From an uncultured Chitinophagaceae bacterium (GTDB taxonomy: Bacteria > Bacteroidota > Bacteroidia > Chitinophagales > Chitinophagaceae): a stretch of DNA of 64,000 nucleotides. Numbering within the stretch: the stretch's first letter is position 1; each line of letters opens with the position of its first letter. The DNA is taken from positions 248,001 to 312,000 of the forward strand of contig CAKZFX010000010.1 in NCBI GenBank assembly GCA_936908745.1, written 5' to 3'. The position numbers were made by a program, and so were the translations under genes. Below are positions 7,520-15,025 of the stretch, piece after piece. The notes under the pieces were generated by a model. That model made no database searches, had not been told where the DNA came from, and worked only from the letters and a program-made list of their open reading frames with translations.

Positions 7520-9364
7520 ATGATAAGGAAACAGGAAGTATTACAGGAAGTCGTCATCAAATTTGCGGGCGACAGTGGGGATGGAATGCAATTGACAGGA
7601 ACACAGTTTACCAACAATACAGCCTTATTAGGCATCGATCTTTCTACCTTCCCGGACTTCCCGGCGGAGATCAGGGCCCCGATCGGAACACTGCCCGGCG
7701 TGAGCGGTTACCAGTTACGCTTTTCCAGCGACCGGATCTTTACCCCCGGCGACGCTTGCGATGTGCTGGTGGCAATGAATGCGGCGGCCTTGAAAACCAA
7801 CCTCGGCGCTTTGAAAAAAGGCGGAAGGATCATTGTGAACACCGATGGCTTTGACGGTAAAAACCTGCGATTGGCCAACTATCCCGAAGGTGAAAATCCT
7901 TTGGAAAACGGTACGTTGGACGGTTATGATGTGATCCGCATGGATGTGACAAAAATGACCCGTGAAGCGTTGAAGGAATACACGATGGGGATGAAGGAAA
8001 AGGACAGGGCAAAAAATATGTTTGTCCTTGGCTTTCTGTACTGGATGTATGGCCGGGATATGGAAAGCAGCATCAACTTCCTGAAAGAGAAATTTGGTAA
8101 AAAACCGGATATCCTTGACAGTAATATTAAAGTATTGCAAGCCGGGTATAACTACGGCGATACAACGGAAACCTTTACCACTACGTATAAAGTGGAGAAG
8201 GCGAAAATGCAATCCGGAACTTATCGTTCTATCATGGGCAACCAGGCCGTGGCGTATGGATTGATCGCTGCTTCGCAGAAAAGCGGTTTGCCCTTGTTCC
8301 TTGGCACCTACCCGATCACACCGGCTTCTGATATTTTACACGAACTAAGCAAGTATAAAAACTTTGGTGTCCGTAGCTTCCAGGCCGAAGATGAAATTGC
8401 GGCGATCACTTCTGCCATTGGTGCAGCGTATGGTGGCGCCCTTGGCGTAACAACCACTTCAGGGCCCGGTATGGCATTGAAAGGTGAAGCGATGGGCCTG
8501 GCAGTGATGCTGGAAATACCTCTTTTAATTTGCGACATTCAACGTGGTGGTCCTTCCACAGGTTTGCCAACGAAAACAGAACAATCGGATTTGCTGCAAG
8601 CCTACTATGGAAGAAATGGCGAATGCCCGATGCCAGTGATCTCTGCTTCTACGCCTGCTGATTGTTTTGATGCCGTGTATGAAGCCGTGCGTATTGCGGT
8701 GCATCATATGACACCAGTGATTTTCCTCAGCGATGGTTATATCGCCAATGGTGCTGAACCATGGAAATTCCCCACAGCCGATCAGTTGCAGCCAATACCT
8801 GTTAAATTCAAAACAGAATTAGGACATGGCGAAGAGAAACTGCAACCTTATATGCGTGATGAAAAACTCGTGCGTCCATGGGCTGTGCCCGGCACACCGG
8901 GTTTGGAACACCGTATCGGCGGGTTGGAAAAACAAAACATCACCGGCAATGTAAACTACGAACCTGAAAACCACCAGTTGATGGTGAAGATCCGGCAGGA
9001 AAAAGTAGACAAGATCGCCGAATATGTACCCGAACAAAAGCTCGACAGCGGTGCAGACAAAGGAAAAGTGCTGGTGCTGGGCTGGGGCTCCACCTACGGT
9101 GCTATTAAAAGTGCGGCGGCCGAACTGCAGGCACAAGGTCATGAAGTAAGTCATGCGCACCTGCGTTATGTGCGCCCTTTTCCTAAAAACCTTGGCGACA
9201 TATTGAAAAGCTTTGATACCGTGTTGATCCCTGAAATTAACAATGGCCAGTTGATAAAAATTATCCGTGATGTTTACCTGGTAGATGCCAAAGGTTATAA
9301 CAAGATCATGGGTGTGCCGATCACCAAGACGGAATTGGTGGACGAGATCAAAAAATACTTATAA
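7520..9364 (+). CDS. korA: 2-oxoacid:ferredoxin oxidoreductase, fused gamma-alpha subunit (KorA type)
   Basis: About 614 residues. This is the subunit of 2-oxoglutarate (or a related 2-oxoacid) ferredoxin oxidoreductase in which the gamma domain is fused in front of the alpha domain. The enzyme decarboxylates a 2-oxoacid to an acyl-CoA while reducing ferredoxin. The gamma domain covers about residues 10-190 (FAGDSGDGMQLTG, FPDFPAEIRAP). The alpha domain starts near 225 with GNQAVAYGL, TYPITPASD (about 265) and EDEIAAI. The GPGMALKGEAMG and QRGGPSTGLPTKTEQSDL blocks are intact. The C-terminal domain begins at VLVLGWGSTYG. I take the ATG at 7520, seven codons inside the longest frame, because it follows a good -7 box. 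The thiamine-diphosphate beta subunit, normally the next gene, is not in the window. Confidence 0.9.
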   Translation: MIRKQEVLQEVVIKFAGDSGDGMQLTGTQFTNNTALLGIDLSTFPDFPAEIRAPIGTLPGVSGYQLRFSSDRIFTPGDACDVLVAMNAAALKTNLGALKKGGRIIVNTDGFDGKNLRLANYPEGENPLENGTLDGYDVIRMDVTKMTREALKEYTMGMKEKDRAKNMFVLGFLYWMYGRDMESSINFLKEKFGKKPDILDSNIKVLQAGYNYGDTTETFTTTYKVEKAKMQSGTYRSIMGNQAVAYGLIAASQKSGLPLFLGTYPITPASDILHELSKYKNFGVRSFQAEDEIAAITSAIGAAYGGALGVTTTSGPGMALKGEAMGLAVMLEIPLLICDIQRGGPSTGLPTKTEQSDLLQAYYGRNGECPMPVISASTPADCFDAVYEAVRIAVHHMTPVIFLSDGYIANGAEPWKFPTADQLQPIPVKFKTELGHGEEKLQPYMRDEKLVRPWAVPGTPGLEHRIGGLEKQNITGNVNYEPENHQLMVKIRQEKVDKIAEYVPEQKLDSGADKGKVLVLGWGSTYGAIKSAAAELQAQGHEVSHAHLRYVRPFPKNLGDILKSFDTVLIPEINNGQLIKIIRDVYLVDAKGYNKIMGVPITKTELVDEIKKYL

Positions 9365-9386
9365 GATCGTCGTAAATACATTCTTC

Positions 9387-9419
9387 AAGCCGTTTCGTTC
9401 AGCGAGGCGGCTTTTTTTA
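9387..9419 (+). terminator. Terminator after the korA-like gene
   Basis: The outer stem AAGCCG / CGGCTT, with internal TTCG/CGA pairing, is followed by seven Ts. It starts 22 bases after the stop codon. The tight terminator confirms that no beta-subunit gene is co-transcribed. Confidence 0.75.
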
Positions 9420-9506
9420 TAACCTTTATTAACAATGGCCGCCGTTGCTGTAAATAAGGTTGACTTGCCAGTCTATTCAAAGTAGTTTCACTTCAAATCA
9501 ACTCGT

Positions 9507-9947
9507 ATGCGAAAAATCTTTTTATTACTCTGTTTATTCCAGGCAGCTTTTTTGCTCACCGTGCAGGCGCAGCAAAACAATATCGAGAAAAAGAAATTCA
9601 ACTGGGGCATCAATGAACAGGACACCACGGCCGGTTATGCACAAGCCGTAAAAGTGGACAATGTGTTGTATATATCGGGAACGGTTGGCGGCGACATTAC
9701 CGATGCTGAAATCAAAAGAGTGTATAGCGGGCTGGAAAGAACACTGAAATATTATGGCGCTACGTTTCAGAACGTGGTCAAAGAGAATTTATATACTACG
9801 GATATTGAAGCGATGAAAGAACACAATGCGGTACGCAAAACTTTTTATAAAGGCGATTTTCCGGCGGCTACATGGGTGCAGATCAGCCGGCTGTATATGG
9901 CGGATGCTAAACTGGAAGTGGAGTTGATTGCGCATTTACCGAAGTAA
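9507..9947 (+). CDS. Exported RidA/YjgF-family protein
   Basis: A 146-residue protein of the Rid (YjgF/YER057c/UK114) superfamily with a signal peptide of about 20 residues (LLLCLFQAAFLLTVQAQ). Cytosolic RidA hydrolyses reactive enamine/imine intermediates from amino-acid metabolism. An exported copy is unusual in general but common in Bacteroidota, and its substrate is unknown. The Rid core is recognisable: AQAVKVDNVLYISGTVG, the central NVVKENLYTTDIEAMKEHNAVRKTFY, and FPAATWVQISRLYMADAKLEVELIA, which holds the conserved region near the usual catalytic Arg/Glu. Single gene. It could be a non-catalytic Rid subgroup member. Confidence 0.85.
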   Translation: MRKIFLLLCLFQAAFLLTVQAQQNNIEKKKFNWGINEQDTTAGYAQAVKVDNVLYISGTVGGDITDAEIKRVYSGLERTLKYYGATFQNVVKENLYTTDIEAMKEHNAVRKTFYKGDFPAATWVQISRLYMADAKLEVELIAHLPK

Positions 9948-10070
9948 ATTTCTACCACATACCTGCCTGTCGGCAGACAGGGTATCATAGAAACATAGGT
10001 TCACATAGCTCGTTTCCAATCACTCATTTTCGATACACATCTATGTACCTATGATCCTATGTGGTAAAAA
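9948..10070. repeat. Large imperfect inverted repeat of CATAG/CTATG words carrying the palindromic element
   Basis: The left side (TACCACAT, then TATCATAGAAACATAG) mirrors the right side (CTATGTAC, CTATGATC, CTATGTGGTA). Together they could fold into a long hairpin in the gap between two convergent genes. The 20-bp palindromic word lies inside the left arm, between TACCACAT and GTATCATAG. The right arm lacks it, as if the word had been inserted into one arm. Confidence 0.6.
9962..9981 (+). repeat. Palindromic 20-bp interspersed word, copy 2
   Basis: Exact CCTGCCTGTCGGCAGACAGG. It can form either of two exclusive hairpins: CTGCC-TGTC-GGCAG, or CCTGTC-GGCA-GACAGG. Confidence 0.9.
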
Positions 10071-10076
10071 ACAAAA

Positions 10077-10098
10077 AAGCCTCACTAAGTGAGGCTTT
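10077..10098. terminator. Bidirectional terminator hairpin
   Basis: The stem AAGCCTCAC / GTGAGGCTT has a TAA loop, with A-runs before and a short T-run after. It lies between the plus-strand Rid gene and the minus-strand lipoprotein gene. More degenerate CTTTGCG/CAGAG words follow it up to 10210. Confidence 0.6.
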
Positions 10099-10228
10099 AA
10101 CATATAATCTTATGTATTCCTTTGCGAAATCTTAGCGTCTTTGCGTGAAATAATTTTTTACCTCAGAGAAATGAGAATAAGAGTTTCGCAGAGATGTTTG
10201 CAACATCAGCGTAAATCTGCCAGATATC

Positions 10229-10900
10229 CTAATTCCGTTTCTTCTTCATCTTCTCTATTCCTTTTTCCATCATCTCTTCCCAATTATCATCAAAGCTGAG
10301 GTTGGCAAAACTTACATTGCTGAGTTTGATGCTTTCAGGATGTTCTTTACTCATTTTCATCATACCCATCGTACCGATGCTAACATCGCCTTCCACGTTG
10401 CCGGAAATTTTCCATTTGCGGCCGCCCATGCCGTTATCACCCATGTCTTCGCATTGCGTAAGGTTTACTTTATAATTGGTCATCTTTGGTTCGCCGCCCA
10501 AAATGCCACCATAGATTTCGCCTTTTCCATTGGGCAGGTCACGGCTGAATGCCAAACCAACCACAGGATAGGAACCGGGCTTGGGTGTAAAAAGAAAATT
10601 GAGGGTAAACGTGTTTTTGTCAGGGCCATTAGCGGTCACCATGGCAAACAGGTCATTGCCCGGCGATAATTTTGATTTGTCTTTTTGTACCAGCACAGCT
10701 CCGTGGATACTAATGTCTTTGCCCTCCACGCTATAGCCAACGGTGGCACTGCCTGCAGGTGTTGAAGATGGCGTGTTGCTGGTTTCTGTTGTGGCCGGTT
10801 TGCTGTTGCTGGTATCAGCGCCGGTTGGCGTGTTTTCTTTTGAGTTGTTGCAACTCATTAAGCACAGGAGTATAAGTCCCGGCAGGATTGTTCGTTTCAT
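10229..10900 (-). CDS. Hypothetical lipoprotein
   Basis: A 223-residue lipoprotein with a short signal and a good lipobox (LLCLMSC, Cys at 16). A Thr/Ser/Pro/Asn-rich linker of about 35 residues (TSNTPSSTPAGS) follows. The C-terminal 160 residues form one beta-rich domain: SVEGKDISIHGAVLVQKDKS, NTFTLNFLFTPKPGSYPVV, GEIYGGILGGEPKMTNYKVNLTQCEDMG, WKISGNVEGDVSIGTMGMM. It ends in a basic helix (EKGIEKMKKKRN). I do not recognise a named family. The pattern recalls small periplasmic beta proteins with a jelly-roll or lipocalin-like fold. It starts 18 bases after the stop of the HD-PycTM gene on the same strand, so the two may be co-transcribed. Confidence 0.7.
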   Translation of the reverse strand: MKRTILPGLILLCLMSCNNSKENTPTGADTSNSKPATTETSNTPSSTPAGSATVGYSVEGKDISIHGAVLVQKDKSKLSPGNDLFAMVTANGPDKNTFTLNFLFTPKPGSYPVVGLAFSRDLPNGKGEIYGGILGGEPKMTNYKVNLTQCEDMGDNGMGGRKWKISGNVEGDVSIGTMGMMKMSKEHPESIKLSNVSFANLSFDDNWEEMMEKGIEKMKKKRN

Positions 10901-10918
10901 GTGTATATAGGTTAATGG

Positions 10919-12220
10919 TTAAGGCGTAATCGGGGCCGGCTGCACTACGGTTGTCACTTCGATAGAACTGTAAGTGATCATCACAGCATACAGCAGCATA
11001 GAAACGATAAGGCCATACATGAAAATGTTATACGATATTCTCAGCAAGCGGTATTTTTTTGCCAATACCACGCCGAGAAAATAAATATCCTTTACCATGC
11101 TGCCATATAAGTAATCACGGCTGTTCAGCATTTCACGCATTGCCCAGTCATAATCCGGCAGGCTCATGCTATGGAAATTGCCAAAGAAAAGCAGGTTGGT
11201 TTTTTTATCTTCTATATCCTGTCTTGTAAACTTTCCTTCAGAAACATTCGGTCTTGTGGCCCTTACTGCAAACACAATTGTGGCTACGCAAACTAAAATC
11301 AGCGCCACAGTAGGTATTACTAAATGCGGCTCTTCGGAGAGGCGGCGGAGCAATACCGAGATCACCACCGAAAGAATGATGGAATTTACAGAGATCATGA
11401 TATTGGCCTTGCTGTCTGCCATCTGGCTGAGATTGGCATGGTTGCTCGCCATAATTCTGAAAACGGTGGAAATACCTCTTTCTGTCTGCGTGTCTTTATC
11501 CTTTGATTTTTTCTTACCGTCCTCTTTTTCCGGGGTGATGCCGATGGCCTCATCCGGGAAAACAACCTGCAACGGATCTTCCACCACTGCTTTGCTGTCT
11601 TTTTTCTTTGTTTTTTTATCGTCTGTTTTCGCTTTCAAGGTTTCAATATGTTTTTCTTTCACCGGCTGCAACTTGCGTTTGGCATAATCGGTGAAATACT
11701 GGTGATTCTCCATGAAAGCAATATTCGTGCGACGCCACTTCTTTTTGGAAATACTTTCTTCAGAAGTGGATTCCAGTTCCTGCCGCAATCCTTCATTCAG
11801 CCGTGGAAAATCTTCGGTACCCAAATGAAAAAGATCGGCATCGCACATGATCTGTTCAATCAGGTGGCCCGGTGTTTGCGGCATCTTGGTTGATTCAATG
11901 CAGCGTATTACTTTTTCTTTTAAGATGGGGTCAGCTTGCTGCTCATCTAAGAATTGAGTGACCAGTTCCACGCTTGCGGTCTCGTGGCCGCTGGCCTGCC
12001 CGGAAGAAAAGCCTGTATCGTGAAACCAGGCAGCAATGAGCAGGGCTTCCCTGTTCGTTTTTTCCAGTTGATAATAATCAGCCATTTCTTCCGCAGCTCT
12101 TACAACAAAACGTGTGTGTTCGAGATTGTGGTAGCTGAAGGTTTTATTAACTTTAGTTTCAAATATGGTGGTGGCAAATTCCCTGGCCAGCGTTACCAGG
12201 TCTTTGTTGACATCTGTCAT
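10919..12220 (-). CDS. HD phosphohydrolase domain fused to PycTM (DUF5706) membrane domain
   Basis: About 433 residues from the ATG at 12220; longer starts at 12238 and 12259 are possible but would run into the divergent gene. The N-terminal half is an HD domain with the metal-binding set H (HNLEHT, about residue 32), HD (AWFHDTGF, about 66) and a later D (IMCDADLFHLG). This suggests a nucleotide or cyclic-nucleotide phosphohydrolase. A Lys/Asp-rich linker (about 195-240) follows. The C-terminal half begins TERGISTVFRIMASNHANLSQ and has paired membrane helices (IMISVNSIILSVVISVLL, VIPTVALILVCVATIVFAV) plus a last helix near the end. It matches the Pycsar effector membrane domain, DUF5706. In Pycsar phage defence, PycTM proteins respond to cCMP/cUMP by damaging the membrane. 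HD-PycTM fusions are common in Bacteroidota with unproven role. A nucleotide cyclase gene lies 1.6 kb away. Confidence 0.82.
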   Translation of the reverse strand: MTDVNKDLVTLAREFATTIFETKVNKTFSYHNLEHTRFVVRAAEEMADYYQLEKTNREALLIAAWFHDTGFSSGQASGHETASVELVTQFLDEQQADPILKEKVIRCIESTKMPQTPGHLIEQIMCDADLFHLGTEDFPRLNEGLRQELESTSEESISKKKWRRTNIAFMENHQYFTDYAKRKLQPVKEKHIETLKAKTDDKKTKKKDSKAVVEDPLQVVFPDEAIGITPEKEDGKKKSKDKDTQTERGISTVFRIMASNHANLSQMADSKANIMISVNSIILSVVISVLLRRLSEEPHLVIPTVALILVCVATIVFAVRATRPNVSEGKFTRQDIEDKKTNLLFFGNFHSMSLPDYDWAMREMLNSRDYLYGSMVKDIYFLGVVLAKKYRLLRISYNIFMYGLIVSMLLYAVMITYSSIEVTTVVQPAPITP

Positions 12221-12257
12221 TTTATAAAATTTGGGCATGATAAATTTAAACAAAAAC

Positions 12258-13142
12258 ATGATTACAGGAAGGGCAAAGTTTTATCTCGCTTCGATGACAA
12301 TAGTTGCCGGGTTATTAATGGCAACAGGCTGTTTCAAGACCCAAAGGGTCGTTTACACGCCGCATGGATATGATATCACCAAACCTAAAAAATATGATCT
12401 TGGCAGCAAGCTGGATGAAATTTCAGGCATCTGCTGGGTGAATGATACGCTGATGTTGGCCAATAATGATGAGTCGGGCAAGATATTCCTGGTCAATCCA
12501 CGGGATATGGACAATCTCGAATACGTAAACGTGAAATTTGGCGAGAAAAATGACTACGAAGACATCGTAAAGGTGGACTCGGCGGTATATGTGCTGATCA
12601 GCACCGGCCAGATCGTAAAAGTGACAGGCTATACCAACCAGGCGACTGTTAAAACAGAGGAAGTGGCCAGCCTGCCCGGCGATAAAAATGAGTTTGAATC
12701 GCTGTACTATGATAAAGAGGTGAACTCACTGATCATGCTTTGTAAAGACTGCCACAAGGAAAAAGACAAGATCCGATCGGCCTATCGTTTTGATTTAGCT
12801 ACCAACAAACTGATTGATACACCTTACTACCAGTTTAATATGGATGAGTTGCGCAAGAAAATGAATGACAATGCGGCGGAATTCAGGCCATCGGCAGCCT
12901 CTATCAACCCCGTGGATGGTAAGCTGTATATCGTTTCTTCTATTGGCAAAACGCTGGTGGTGGCCGACCGCAAAGGAAAGATTGAGCAGTGCATGCAGAT
13001 TTCGGCGCTGATGTTCTCCCAACCGGAAGGCATCACGTTTGCAGAAAACGGAGATATGTATATTTCCAATGAAGTGGCTACGGAAGATGCGGCAACGATC
13101 CTGAAATTTAAATACACAAGACCGGCAGGCGCAGGTAAATAA
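12258..13142 (+). CDS. SdiA-regulated-like beta-propeller lipoprotein
   Basis: About 294 residues from the ATG at 12258, chosen because it gives a compact signal peptide with lipobox GLLMATGC (Cys at 20). The mature part looks like a six-bladed propeller of the SdiA-regulated/NHL-like type. It has repeated blade motifs (LDEISGICWVNDTLMLANNDESGKIFLVN, DYEDIVKVDSAVYVLISTGQIVKV, PSAASINPVDGKLYIVSSIGKTLVVAD, SQPEGITFAENGDMYISNE). The QPEGITFxxxGDMYIxNE block near the end is the family hallmark. Function is unknown; related proteins have been likened to phytase-like or sugar-binding propellers. It is divergent from the HD-PycTM gene with about 37 bases between starts, so the promoters must overlap. 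Its stop codon abuts the stop of the convergent PAP2 gene. Confidence 0.75.
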   Translation: MITGRAKFYLASMTIVAGLLMATGCFKTQRVVYTPHGYDITKPKKYDLGSKLDEISGICWVNDTLMLANNDESGKIFLVNPRDMDNLEYVNVKFGEKNDYEDIVKVDSAVYVLISTGQIVKVTGYTNQATVKTEEVASLPGDKNEFESLYYDKEVNSLIMLCKDCHKEKDKIRSAYRFDLATNKLIDTPYYQFNMDELRKKMNDNAAEFRPSAASINPVDGKLYIVSSIGKTLVVADRKGKIEQCMQISALMFSQPEGITFAENGDMYISNEVATEDAATILKFKYTRPAGAGK

Positions 13143-13853
13143 CTACTCGGCCAGTTCTTCAGGTTTGATCAGCCGTTGCTGCACATACCTTCTTTCAATT
13201 GCATTCATAATGCGGAGGGAGAGAAGCAGCCAGATGATACCGATGGCGATACCGGCAATCACATCACTCAGGTAATGCACCCGGAGGTAAACACGGCTAA
13301 AGCTGATCAATAAAATAAGGGCCACAAAAAAGCAGGTCAATGTTATGCGCAGCCATTTTATTTTTACCTGGTGCCATACTACATAAATAAGTAAGCCATA
13401 AAAAACAACACCGATCAGTGCATGGCCACTGGGAAAGCTGAAGCCTCTTACTTTTTCAATCACCGGCACCGGCGGACGCTCCCGTTGAAACAATAATTTC
13501 AATCCAAACTTGATAAACAAACTGCTTAAGGCCAGCGCTGCAATACGGATGGCCAGCCATTTCTTTTTACTGAAAAGAAAAAAACCGATCAGCAATAAAT
13601 TCAGCGGGATCAGTAAGCTGTGTTTGCCTAAAAAAGAAATAAACGCCATGAACTGTGTGCGTCCCGGTGTGATATGCGGGCGGATGGCTTCAAAAACATT
13701 TTCGTCAAAATCCGTTTGCTTCTTAATAAAAACAAGATTGACGGCATAGGCAAATACGCTGAGACAGAGGAGTAATAGCAATACCAGCAAAAACTCTTTT
13801 GCAAAAATAGAAAACAGGATTTTCTTTTTTGTAGGTTGAACGTCTTTTGCCAT
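13143..13853 (-). CDS. PAP2 family membrane phosphatase
   Basis: 236 residues, about six membrane helices, with the complete phosphatidic-acid-phosphatase-2 signature. C1 is KLLFQRERPP, C2 is FPSGHA (about residue 143) and C3 is SRVYLRVHYLSDVIAG (about 188). The enzyme removes phosphate from lipid phosphates or undecaprenyl pyrophosphate (BacA-independent UppP/PgpB type) on the outer face of the inner membrane. A long first loop (DFDENVFEAIRPHITPGRTQFM) precedes the core, as in LpxE/PgpB-like Bacteroidota proteins. It starts 13 bases after the cyclase gene, so the two are probably one operon. Substrate cannot be told from sequence. Confidence 0.88.
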   Translation of the reverse strand: MAKDVQPTKKKILFSIFAKEFLLVLLLLLCLSVFAYAVNLVFIKKQTDFDENVFEAIRPHITPGRTQFMAFISFLGKHSLLIPLNLLLIGFFLFSKKKWLAIRIAALALSSLFIKFGLKLLFQRERPPVPVIEKVRGFSFPSGHALIGVVFYGLLIYVVWHQVKIKWLRITLTCFFVALILLISFSRVYLRVHYLSDVIAGIAIGIIWLLLSLRIMNAIERRYVQQRLIKPEELAE

Positions 13854-13866
13854 TAGCTGTATTGGT

Positions 13867-14970
13867 TCAGATCTTCAATGCGAACAATTCGATGGTCTGG
13901 TTTTTTCCTTTCAGGTCCACCATGCCCATGCTTTCACTTTGCCACTCTGCAAGGTTAAGGATTTCTATCATTTCGGACGATACTAAAAATTTCTGGTTCA
14001 GATCCGTGCAGGCACTGCGTATGCGGGAAGCTGTGTTGATCGTATCGCCACTCATCACCAGTTCTTTCTTGGAAATACCCACCTGTCCCACCATGATGCT
14101 GCCGGTGTGCATACCCGCTTTATATTCAGGAAGTATATCGTAATTTCTTTTAAACACTTCAGTATTCTTATTCAGGATTTTTCTTGACTCTATCAATGAC
14201 TGGATCGCTTTCTTCGCATTCTCGCCCGAGCTTGGCCACCAGGCCACTATTTCATCACCCACGTATTGATAAATGCGTCCATCGTATTCCATGATACCCG
14301 CCGTGATACAAAAAATAAAATCACGGATAAATTCAAAATACTCTTTGTGTCCCAGTTTCTCCGCAATAGGAGTGGAATTGCGCAGGTCAATAAATAAAAT
14401 GATCCGTTCTTCTTCCTGTGGCTGCAGGTAGCGGCCTGCCATGATATCCAAAAATACACCACGGGAATATTTTTCGCTGATCTCCAGCGCCAGCAATGTC
14501 AATACAAACAAGATGCCCCATTCCGCCATTTTGGGGGCCAGCCATGCCGGGCGGAATGTATTTTTGAAAAACTGGTCAACGGCTTCGGAAAAACTGCTGT
14601 CCTCGATCACCATTTCTTTTGAAATGTAGATCACGAAATTCATCAGGAAGGCGGCAAAAATAAGAATGATCGTTTTGACCAGCAGGTTGATCCATAAGGA
14701 TTGGTTGCGCAAAAACTTCCGCAGTACAGATACCATGATAAAACCGATCACAAGACTGACCAGCAACACATTTACCTCGCGCAATAAAATCGTGGTCGCA
14801 TTATTGGACGTGGAATCCTGGTATTTAAAGGGCAATACATCGGAGCTCATGCGGATCAGGAACAACAAAAAATCCGTAATTGTCCAGCAGAGTGCGATCA
14901 CAAGAATAATCTTGAGTTGACGCCGGTTGACAACGGAGCCGGAAGGAATGATGAGTTTCGTTGTTCTCAT
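13867..14970 (-). CDS. Membrane-anchored class III adenylate/guanylate-type cyclase
   Basis: 367 residues. The N-terminal 170 residues hold about four membrane helices (IILVIALCWTITDFLLFLI, VLLVSLVIGFIMVSVL, TIILIFAAFLMNFVIYI, GILFVLTLLALEI). A class III cyclase domain follows from about residue 190. The two metal aspartates sit in ILFIDLRNST and YVGDEIVAWW, and the transition-state Asn/Arg in SGDTINTASRIRSA, so all catalytic positions look present. At the place that normally holds the purine-reading Lys in ATP cyclases (three residues before the G of the GD motif) there is Gln (IYQYVGD), so base specificity is open. It probably makes a cyclic nucleotide at the inner face of the membrane. It is the first gene of a likely two-gene unit with the PAP2 phosphatase. 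A possible signal source for the HD-PycTM protein is inference only. Confidence 0.87.
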   Translation of the reverse strand: MRTTKLIIPSGSVVNRRQLKIILVIALCWTITDFLLFLIRMSSDVLPFKYQDSTSNNATTILLREVNVLLVSLVIGFIMVSVLRKFLRNQSLWINLLVKTIILIFAAFLMNFVIYISKEMVIEDSSFSEAVDQFFKNTFRPAWLAPKMAEWGILFVLTLLALEISEKYSRGVFLDIMAGRYLQPQEEERIILFIDLRNSTPIAEKLGHKEYFEFIRDFIFCITAGIMEYDGRIYQYVGDEIVAWWPSSGENAKKAIQSLIESRKILNKNTEVFKRNYDILPEYKAGMHTGSIMVGQVGISKKELVMSGDTINTASRIRSACTDLNQKFLVSSEMIEILNLAEWQSESMGMVDLKGKNQTIELFALKI

Positions 14971-15025
14971 GCAAGCATGGGTGTTAGGTTGGTTGCAAAG
15001 AAAGCTATTGCAGCAACTTTTCCTA

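Noticed and set aside
10919..14970. Calling the region a complete Pycsar defence operon
   Set aside because: The cyclase and PycTM genes are separated by two unrelated genes, one of them on the other strand, and HD-PycTM fusions occur widely without a cyclase.
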